From a virus, in IMG/VR virus record IMGVR_UViG_3300025586_000032, positions 1 to 20,512 of that record: 20,512 nucleotides of DNA; one strand, given 5' to 3'. This document shows positions 13,023 through 17,818 of the stretch, in pieces (position 1 is the stretch's first letter; each line of letters begins with the position of its first letter). Below the pieces are notes generated by a model. It made no database searches, was not told the origin of the DNA, and worked only from the letters and a program-made list of their open reading frames with translations. The translations under genes were made by a program, and so were the position numbers.

Positions 13023-13709
13023 TTACCTTCTCAACATAAACATACCGTTCGACCCGCCCTTCTCGGGCCGCCATTCGGCAACACCAACCGCAAATCCAGA
13101 CGTGTCGATCAAATTGCAAACCTGTTCAGGGGTCAATGCCCTGGGGTTACATTCAACCATCAAATCCGCACTCCAATCTCGCAATTCACCCCTAAAACGC
13201 AAATCCACAACCCCGCCCCTTGCCAGCCTAACCGTATCCTGGCGAATTATGATCTTATCATATTTGATTTCAACCATGCCGCCGGCATCTTCCTTGACAA
13301 AGAAAGCCCCCTTTGCTAACGTCATAGGTATTCCATCAACATTCCTGCAGGCGGAGACAGCCGCTTTCTTGAATCCGCTTGCAGGAAATCCCAAAGGAAT
13401 ATCCTTAAAGTATTTTTTCACGTCATCCCCAACCTGAACGTCATCAGAATGGAGCTTGTCAATCAAACCCTCACGGCTGGCACCGTTCATGAAATAAAGG
13501 GACTGAACAAAGTCGGCAATCGGATCTTTGGCCGCCTTCCCCTTGTTCGCCTTACCCTTCTGTTTATCAAGGATTTCGCCTTTCACTTTGTCGCTGAACA
13601 TATGAACAATCATCGGGGATGTCCCCACGATAGGAACTTTTATTATTTTCCTTTCCATTTCAGGAACTTCAATACCCAATACATTGTCTTTCACTTTTGC
13701 TTTTGCCAT
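13023..13709 (-). CDS. Phage protein with faint Cas7/RAMP-like motifs, 228 aa
   Basis: I start at ATG 13709 (MAKAKVKDNV), preceded by GGGGAG; a longer frame from 13754 would add a basic stretch without a ribosome site. Three blocks stand out: VPIVGTSPMIVHMFSDK near 25-41, LGFPASGFKKAAVSACR near 106-122, and VGVAEWRPEKGGSNGMFML near 208-226. The second is reminiscent of the IPGSSLKGALR block of Cas7/Csm3-type RAMP proteins, and the last is a glycine-rich strand-turn. This is by eye only and may be chance; no CRISPR array or other cas gene is present. In many phages proteins with this start occur near recombination genes, so a single-strand-annealing or RNA/DNA-binding role is possible. Confidence 0.55.
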   Translation of the reverse strand: MAKAKVKDNVLGIEVPEMERKIIKVPIVGTSPMIVHMFSDKVKGEILDKQKGKANKGKAAKDPIADFVQSLYFMNGASREGLIDKLHSDDVQVGDDVKKYFKDIPLGFPASGFKKAAVSACRNVDGIPMTLAKGAFFVKEDAGGMVEIKYDKIIIRQDTVRLARGGVVDLRFRGELRDWSADLMVECNPRALTPEQVCNLIDTSGFAVGVAEWRPEKGGSNGMFMLRR

Positions 13710-13737
13710 GTCTTTTTCTCCCCTTCTCTTGAAAGAT

Positions 13738-13791
13738 TTACGCCGGAACCGCAATCAACAATATTCCAATAATCAATAATACCTTTTTCAT
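13738..13791 (-). CDS. 17-aa hydrophobic peptide (candidate)
   Basis: The frame gives MKKVLLIIGILLIAVPA, a basic start and a hydrophobic run like a signal-peptide core. GGGAGGCAAC precedes the ATG, which overlaps the stop of the previous gene (ATGA). The size makes it uncertain; it could be a translated leader peptide rather than a protein. Confidence 0.4.
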   Translation of the reverse strand: MKKVLLIIGILLIAVPA

Positions 13792-13979
13792 GTTGCCTCC
13801 CTTGTGTTTTGCTCTTTATTGAGCCGATCCATTTCTCCTAAAAACGCTATATTCCACGCCGTCACCCATTCTTCTCTTGATATCCCTGGCACTGCACCTT
13901 CTTTTTCATTAGCGAATCGTTCTGCAAATGGGATTAGTGCATTCCGTGCTTCTTCATAGCTATTTTTCAATTCACTCAT
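13788..13979 (-). CDS. Small helical protein, 63 aa, unknown
   Basis: A 63-residue helical protein beginning MSELKNSYEEARNALIPFAE with a Trp-containing middle (REEWVTAWNIAFLGEMDRL). No motif is recognised. GGAGGGATGCCTG precedes the ATG, and the gene overlaps the previous one by 8 bp, so it belongs to the same small-gene operon. Confidence 0.6.
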   Translation of the reverse strand: MSELKNSYEEARNALIPFAERFANEKEGAVPGISREEWVTAWNIAFLGEMDRLNKEQNTREAT

Positions 13980-14220
13980 CAGGCATCCCTCCAGTACAGA
14001 TTATAGGATCAAGAAACATCCCATTAGAACAAAATTGGTGGTAAATCTGATAATCGTCCTGCTTAGTATCCCGCAGGCCCTTATCATTCTCGTTATAGGC
14101 CTCTGCCTTGCTAAAATTGATGCACTCAGGGACGCACCTCTTATTGATTAGAGGACAGAACCACGTTGGCCCTTTTTCATTAATCGCCTTGACTTTGGCT
14201 TCAGCTTCCTTTTTCGTCAT
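13972..14220 (-). CDS. Cys-rich small protein, 82 aa
   Basis: The product begins MTKKEAEAKVKAINEK and contains WFCPLINKRCVPECINF with further Cys at HQFCSNGMF and IICTGGMP. The cysteines could hold a zinc or iron-sulfur site. ATG 14220 is chosen over a GTG at 14235 because it overlaps the stop of the preceding membrane gene (ATGA) and has GGAGGAAGAGGAT as ribosome site. The family is familiar in phages, but no role is known to me. Confidence 0.6.
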   Translation of the reverse strand: MTKKEAEAKVKAINEKGPTWFCPLINKRCVPECINFSKAEAYNENDKGLRDTKQDDYQIYHQFCSNGMFLDPIICTGGMPDE

Positions 14221-14351
14221 ATCCTCTTCCTCCACGCCCGCCAGGTCTCAGGCAGGTCTATCAGCAGGCCCCAACCAAGCCCCACCACAAACGCCGCTAC
14301 TGCTACGCAACACCAGATTGCCCACGTTGGTGTTTCCATTAGCTCATTCAT
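14217..14351 (-). CDS. 44-aa single-pass membrane protein
   Basis: The product starts MNELMETPTWAIWCCVAVAA and continues FVVGLGWGLLIDLPETWRAW with a basic end (RKRI). It has one membrane segment at about residues 9-31, and the positive tail would stay in the cytoplasm. It overlaps the frameshifted tail of the AP2-HNH gene at its start by 8 bp and the next ATG at its end (ATGA). The ribosome site AAGGA is 9 bases away, a little far. Real gene likely; function unknown. Confidence 0.55.
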   Translation of the reverse strand: MNELMETPTWAIWCCVAVAAFVVGLGWGLLIDLPETWRAWRKRI

Positions 14352-14481
14352 CTGACATTCCTTCTCCCCCAATATCGGGAATAGTTTGTGCTGTGTGTAA
14401 ATAGCAATAAGCGTCTGTATGGTCGTTACATCCCGGCCAATTGTACTTGACTTCAGCTTGCCATCTGGCCGTTACAGCATC
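14344..14481 (-). other. -1 frame continuation of the AP2-HNH gene
   Basis: After the A_AAA_AAG site the -1 frame stays open for 45 codons (DAVTARWQAEVKYNWPGC, then HTDAYCYLHTAQ) to TGA at 14346-14344. The first part completes the AP2 pattern (HLGYFK...DAVTAR..AE.KY) broken off in the 0 frame. Either ribosomes shift here, or the gene carries a one-base deletion. Cys- and His-containing residues follow the AP2 end. Confidence 0.7.
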
Positions 14482-14909
14482 TTTTTTTCTTTGAAATAGC
14501 CGAGATGTTTCTGTTTATCAACTGCCATTATCATAGCAACCCATTTCTCATTCTGTTTATGCCAGGAAACCCCAGTCACTCCGCTCTTATTGTTCCGATG
14601 TCTTCCACAATTCCTCAAATTGCATTGATGTGACACATGGCGAAGATTAGACCATTTGTCATCGCCTTCAACTCTATTGATATGATCAACGTCATGCTCT
14701 GGGAAGTAACTCTCCATGTAAAGCCATGCTAAGCGGGAGGCACGATAAACTTTATAATCAATCCCGATTTGCCGGTAACCACGATTGTTTAGACTCCCAG
14801 CTACATCTCCCGTTTCACATCCATGTCCTGAAACCTTCCAAATAAAAATACCTGTATCTGGGTTATAATCCAGAAGCTCTTTGAGTCTTTCTTGTGTTAA
14901 GTTTTCCAT
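14472..14909 (-). CDS. AP2-HNH homing endonuclease (0-frame product, 145 aa)
   Basis: The protein starts MENLTQERLKELLDYNPDTG and holds the HNH core DVDHINRVEGDDKWSNLRHV with CNLRNCGRHRNNKSG, then the AP2-type DNA-binding start GVTGVSWHKQNEKWVAMIMA and KHLGYFKEKK. HNH-AP2 proteins are freestanding homing endonucleases of phages. In the 0 frame the AP2 domain is cut short by a stop six residues after FKEK; the missing end is in the -1 frame (14344-14481). ATG 14909 has GGGGGTGAAG in front; the longer frame from 14990 is rejected since it covers the leader hairpins. Whether the shift is programmed or a mutation is open. Confidence 0.85.
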   Translation of the reverse strand: MENLTQERLKELLDYNPDTGIFIWKVSGHGCETGDVAGSLNNRGYRQIGIDYKVYRASRLAWLYMESYFPEHDVDHINRVEGDDKWSNLRHVSHQCNLRNCGRHRNNKSGVTGVSWHKQNEKWVAMIMAVDKQKHLGYFKEKKML

Positions 14910-14931
14910 AACTTCACCCCCAAAAGAAAAA

Positions 14932-15017
14932 GGCCCCAACCGGCTGTCATGAGAAAAACTTTCGTCTTCTTCACCGGAAGGGGCCTGCAAAATCTTAGGT
15001 TAGCTTTTCTCATGACA
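14932..15017 (-). promoter_or_regulatory. Leader with two interleaved inverted repeats (attenuator-like)
   Basis: On the minus strand TGTCATGAGAAAA (15017-15005) pairs perfectly, 13 bp, with TTTTCTCATGACA (14957-14945). GGCCCC..CCGG (14985-14974) pairs with CCGG..GGGGCC (14943-14932), and the second arm is followed by TTTTTC, as in an intrinsic terminator. The arms interleave, so the two stems compete or form a pseudoknot. The promoter at 15023-15051 would start transcription at the first arm. Confidence 0.6.
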
Positions 15018-15022
15018 TTATC

Positions 15023-15051
15023 TTTGTACATTTTCCTTTTTGGTTTGTCAA
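15023..15051 (-). promoter_or_regulatory. Sigma-70-like promoter upstream of the AP2-HNH leader
   Basis: On the minus strand TTGACA (15051-15046) is followed after 17 bp by TACAAA (15028-15023), 4/6 to the -10 consensus. The -35 overlaps the stop of the 43-aa gene. The start would be about 15016, at the first arm of the interleaved hairpins. Confidence 0.6.
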
Positions 15052-15179
15052 GCACTTTTCCTTACCTCCCACCCTTCCTCATCCATCGACTGCCAGACCT
15101 TCATCATTTCCTTTACCTGCTCCTTCAACGCTATGATCTCATCCCGCAGCTTTTCCTTCTTTGTCAGTTTAGATTTCAT
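15048..15179 (-). CDS. Small coiled-coil protein, 43 aa
   Basis: From ATG 15179 the product is MKSKLTKKEKLRDEIIALKE followed by QVKEMMKVWQSMDEEGWEV. Leu, Ile and Val recur at heptad-like spacing, so a short coiled coil is likely. ATG 15179 is chosen over the frame from 15278 because AGAGGATTT precedes it, and the longer version would translate an AT-rich repeat region. No further motif is seen. It may be a small dimer, perhaps a regulator of the operator-like repeats just upstream. Confidence 0.55.
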   Translation of the reverse strand: MKSKLTKKEKLRDEIIALKEQVKEMMKVWQSMDEEGWEVRKSA

Positions 15180-15197
15180 AAATCCTCTTTTAATTTT

Positions 15198-15298
15198 ACT
15201 GTAAGTAACACTGTAAGTTTTCAATAGTCTAAAAATATATATACATATATATAAAAGAAAATTTCGATCATACATCAAGGGATATTATCACTGTAAGT
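15198..15298. promoter_or_regulatory. Three ACTGTAAGT repeats and an AT-rich tract
   Basis: ACTGTAAGT occurs at 15198-15206, 15210-15218 and 15290-15298, the first two 12 bp apart and the third flanking a run of alternating A and T (15231-15255). This gene-free leader sits between the 86-aa and 43-aa genes. It could be an operator overlapping a promoter, or an origin-like site. Confidence 0.45.
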
Positions 15299-15311
15299 TT
15301 AACCATAATCA

Positions 15312-15572
15312 TCACATAATCCGTGGACACTTAACCTTGTAGCATTCCGTGTCTTGACATTTTACGTGCCATTCACAGGCCGCCGGGTGAATCATTCGTG
15401 GCTGGCCATTGTACGGACACCGGATCGGGTTGTAATTTTTCTTCTTATTGACAAATTCTACAATCAAATCATTTACAATTTTTTGAGCAACTGGCTGGAA
15501 CAGTGGCGGTTTTATTTTCTTGTCCTTGTCCCGTGGAATTGCTGGCTGGTTTGTGAATTTTTTAAGTTTCAT
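15312..15572 (-). CDS. Cys-rich small protein, 86 aa
   Basis: The start is MKLKKFTNQPAIPRDKDKKI and the C-terminal 36 residues hold RCPYNGQPRMIHPAACEWHV with CQDTECYKVKC. The six Cys and two His in that part fit a zinc-binding site. The N-terminal half is basic. The ATG overlaps the stop of the 240-aa gene (ATGA), so it is co-translated with it. Probably nucleic-acid or protein binding; no family name is certain. Confidence 0.62.
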   Translation of the reverse strand: MKLKKFTNQPAIPRDKDKKIKPPLFQPVAQKIVNDLIVEFVNKKKNYNPIRCPYNGQPRMIHPAACEWHVKCQDTECYKVKCPRIM

Positions 15573-16291
15573 ATGTCCGCCTTGGCTATCACCATTTTTT
15601 GTTCTAAATACTGTATGAATTTTTCTTTTTGTTCTCTTGTTATGTCCTTAACTGTCTTAACTTTATACGGTTTTAATAATCTTTTCCAATCAGGTTTTAT
15701 GATTTTTAATTCTTTTTTCAATGCTATCATTTTTGTGAGCAAATCTTTATCTTCCACTTGTCTACCGAGTATTAATCCTGCTTTTTCAAGATGATCAAAC
15801 CTGAAAGTCAAAAAGCTCTGATTGCTTCTTTTATTTAAACCTCTAACCACAGAAGGGCATTTTATTACAAGGCGATGTAAAAGACCAACTGTATTAAATG
15901 CAATCCAATCGAGTATTTCACCATTCTTATCATCATAATATCCATACACGAAAATACCTGCATTCAACTTGAATAGTTCACTCTTTATATTTGTTGCATG
16001 ATTCCATTCGGTAATCGTTACATCTTGGTATTTCATAAATTTTTCACGCCTAAAACGTTCCTGTATTATAAATTCTATATCAGCCTTGAACCACTTGACT
16101 CTTACTTTAACTATTCTATCAATTGCCATTTCTCCATCAAGTATTTTTTCTTTGTTTCCCATCGAAAGACTTGTTGATTTAAATGTCAACTGATCCTTAT
16201 CAACATTAAACAACATTGGATATATTTGAGACTGTGACGCAGTATGAGCTAAGTCTGAAAATAATTGATTTTTATTACTGTATGGGGTCAT
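15569..16291 (-). CDS. Possible PD-(D/E)XK-type nuclease or similar, 240 aa
   Basis: I do not firmly recognise this protein. It begins MTPYSNKNQLFSDLAHTASQ and has MAIDRIVKVRVKWF at about 55-68, then ADIEFIIQERFRREKFMKYQ at 70-89, followed by DVTITEWNH and NAGIFVYGYYDDKNGE. Acidic residues D58, D71 and E78 with nearby Arg recall the spaced acidic set of PD-(D/E)XK nucleases, and the block QERFR...F..Y.DVTI is shared, to my memory, with phage proteins of this kind. It overlaps the methyltransferase gene by 17 bp, so a restriction-modification-like pair is worth testing. The C-terminal 70 residues are basic and helical. The start ATG has GAGG upstream. Confidence 0.45.
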   Translation of the reverse strand: MTPYSNKNQLFSDLAHTASQSQIYPMLFNVDKDQLTFKSTSLSMGNKEKILDGEMAIDRIVKVRVKWFKADIEFIIQERFRREKFMKYQDVTITEWNHATNIKSELFKLNAGIFVYGYYDDKNGEILDWIAFNTVGLLHRLVIKCPSVVRGLNKRSNQSFLTFRFDHLEKAGLILGRQVEDKDLLTKMIALKKELKIIKPDWKRLLKPYKVKTVKDITREQKEKFIQYLEQKMVIAKADI

Positions 16292-17447
16292 TTCTCACCG
16301 CCTCTATGTGAGATACGCTTTCCCATCTCTCAATAATATCAGCACAAAAAGAAGTTGAAATCTCACCACCAATGCAAGCCAGGTCCATCTTTTCACACGC
16401 CAATAACGTTTGGCCACTACCAAGAAAAGGGTCAATAATCGTATCATTTTCCTCTGTGAATTTATCAAAAAGCAATCCCAAAAATTCAAAAGGTTTTCGT
16501 CCCTTGTGTGAGGTTTCTTGTGTTTCAGATGTTTTAATGGCACATGAAATAACATCTTGAGAATTGCGATACACCGATTTATCAGAAAACAAAGCAGTGT
16601 ATATCCAATTTCCAAAACCTACGGCCCCCCGTGTCATACCGTTTGTAATTACACCGGCTATGCTCCACACATACGGCATATTTGTAACCATCATGAAATC
16701 CTTTATTGAAACAATACCTGGCGTTACTGCAACCACTTCAGCATATTCCGACAAATAGTCATGGCTCCAATTGAAATTATTATCCCATTTCGCAGCTTTT
16801 GCATTATATGGAGGGTCTGCGAATGCGAATGCGCATTTACTTAACTGGCTTGTGAATGGATCTTGTGACGTGTCCCCACAGTATAACCTATGCCTCCCCA
16901 AATTCCACCATTCTCCCTCTTTAGGGTTTTTCTTGGTTGTCTTGTGTAACTTTCCATCTATTCCTGAAACAACCTCAATTATTCGGTTTTTTTCTTGCTT
17001 CGATTCCTCCTTCTTCTTTTTCTTGGCTACCTTATAAAGCCCTGAACTTGTCAATTCTTTCTTCTTTCCTTTTGTCTCCACAATATATGCCTCAAAAGTC
17101 TCTTCCGGGATAGAAGCTATCTCTTGCCAGCGTGAAGATTGCGATTTTGTTATACCAAGGTCTGAGAGTTTGGGGGGCTCTTTAAAACTGGTAACATCGT
17201 GCGACCGGTTTTTGACTGGCCTACCGCCTTCATGTTTCGCTTGTTCTGGTATAATCTCCCCGGCCCTACGCTCCGCCCGAATCTTTATCTCCGCACACTG
17301 GTTTTGCATCTCAAGGGACTCGCCAGCCTGCTTTGCGTACATTCGCAATGCCTCGGCCTTATCTCTAATCTCTTTCACTTCGTCAATGTTTGTAGCCAAC
17401 ACCAATTCATTTCGTGCTTTATTGAAATGTACCAAATTCATTTCCAT
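16275..17447 (-). CDS. DNA methyltransferase (N4-cytosine or N6-adenine), with ParB-like N-terminus
   Basis: This 390-residue protein has an N-terminal helical part (DEVKEIRDKAEALRMYAKQA, IKIRAERRAGEIIP) like phage ParB-type proteins fused to methyltransferases, a Lys-rich linker, and a methyltransferase with WNLGRHRLYCGDTS, ADPPYNAKAAKWD (motif IV at 211-214), KGRKPFEFLGLLF, and IIDPFLGSGQTLLACE (motif I, about 337-352). Motif IV before motif I marks the beta class, which methylates the amino group of adenine (N6) or cytosine (N4). The target is unknown. The start has AAAAGGAGATAAAAT before it. The next gene overlaps it by 17 bp. Phages use such enzymes to avoid restriction or to mark their own DNA. 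Confidence 0.9.
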   Translation of the reverse strand: MEMNLVHFNKARNELVLATNIDEVKEIRDKAEALRMYAKQAGESLEMQNQCAEIKIRAERRAGEIIPEQAKHEGGRPVKNRSHDVTSFKEPPKLSDLGITKSQSSRWQEIASIPEETFEAYIVETKGKKKELTSSGLYKVAKKKKKEESKQEKNRIIEVVSGIDGKLHKTTKKNPKEGEWWNLGRHRLYCGDTSQDPFTSQLSKCAFAFADPPYNAKAAKWDNNFNWSHDYLSEYAEVVAVTPGIVSIKDFMMVTNMPYVWSIAGVITNGMTRGAVGFGNWIYTALFSDKSVYRNSQDVISCAIKTSETQETSHKGRKPFEFLGLLFDKFTEENDTIIDPFLGSGQTLLACEKMDLACIGGEISTSFCADIIERWESVSHIEAVRNDPIQ

Positions 17448-17818
17448 ATTTTATCTCCTTTTGCAACCGATCCACATTAAATCCACTAATACCCAACAAT
17501 TTTTTCTGAAATTCATCTAAATCTCAAGTTGCTTCCCCCTAAATCCCACATAACTATTTAATCCTGTTTACGAATCCCGCCTTTTTCCGCTTGCAACTTG
17601 CAACGCAACTTTTTTACATTGACATACCCTCAAAAAAAGTCCTAAAAAGTGGAGCGTGCCAAATATCGAATATTAATAAATCTGGGCGGTATCTATACAT
17701 TTTTGAGTCCGGTTGCATACAAAATCGGGAAAAAGCACGTAACTAATTGATTGTATAATGTTTTCACGGAAAATCTCCAAAGCAACTTGAAAATTGTGGC
17801 TGAACCAAATCATGACAA
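17448..17818. other. Gene-free control region or possible origin
   Basis: No gene was found in these 371 bp. GCAACTTG (or its complement) occurs at 17525-17532 (minus), 17593-17600 and 17782-17789, and TTGCAAC appears at 17461-17467, 17591-17597 and 17598-17604. TATAAT occurs on the plus strand near 17754. The stretch follows the replication gene and precedes the methyltransferase gene. It could hold a promoter, operator sites or replication origin. Confidence 0.4.

Noticed and set aside
11689-13437. Long plus-strand frames rich in Pro, His, Thr and Ala across 11689-12132 and 12595-13437
   Set aside because: They arise because the pentamer arrays have few stop codons; they also run through the real 185-aa and 228-aa genes antisense and have no ribosome sites.
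14910-14990. N-terminal extension of the AP2-HNH protein to 14990
   Set aside because: The extension would be translated from the leader hairpins; ATG 14909 has the ribosome site and starts the conserved part.
15180-15278. N-terminal extension of the 43-aa protein to 15278
   Set aside because: It would translate the AT-rich repeat tract; ATG 15179 has AGAGGATTT before it.
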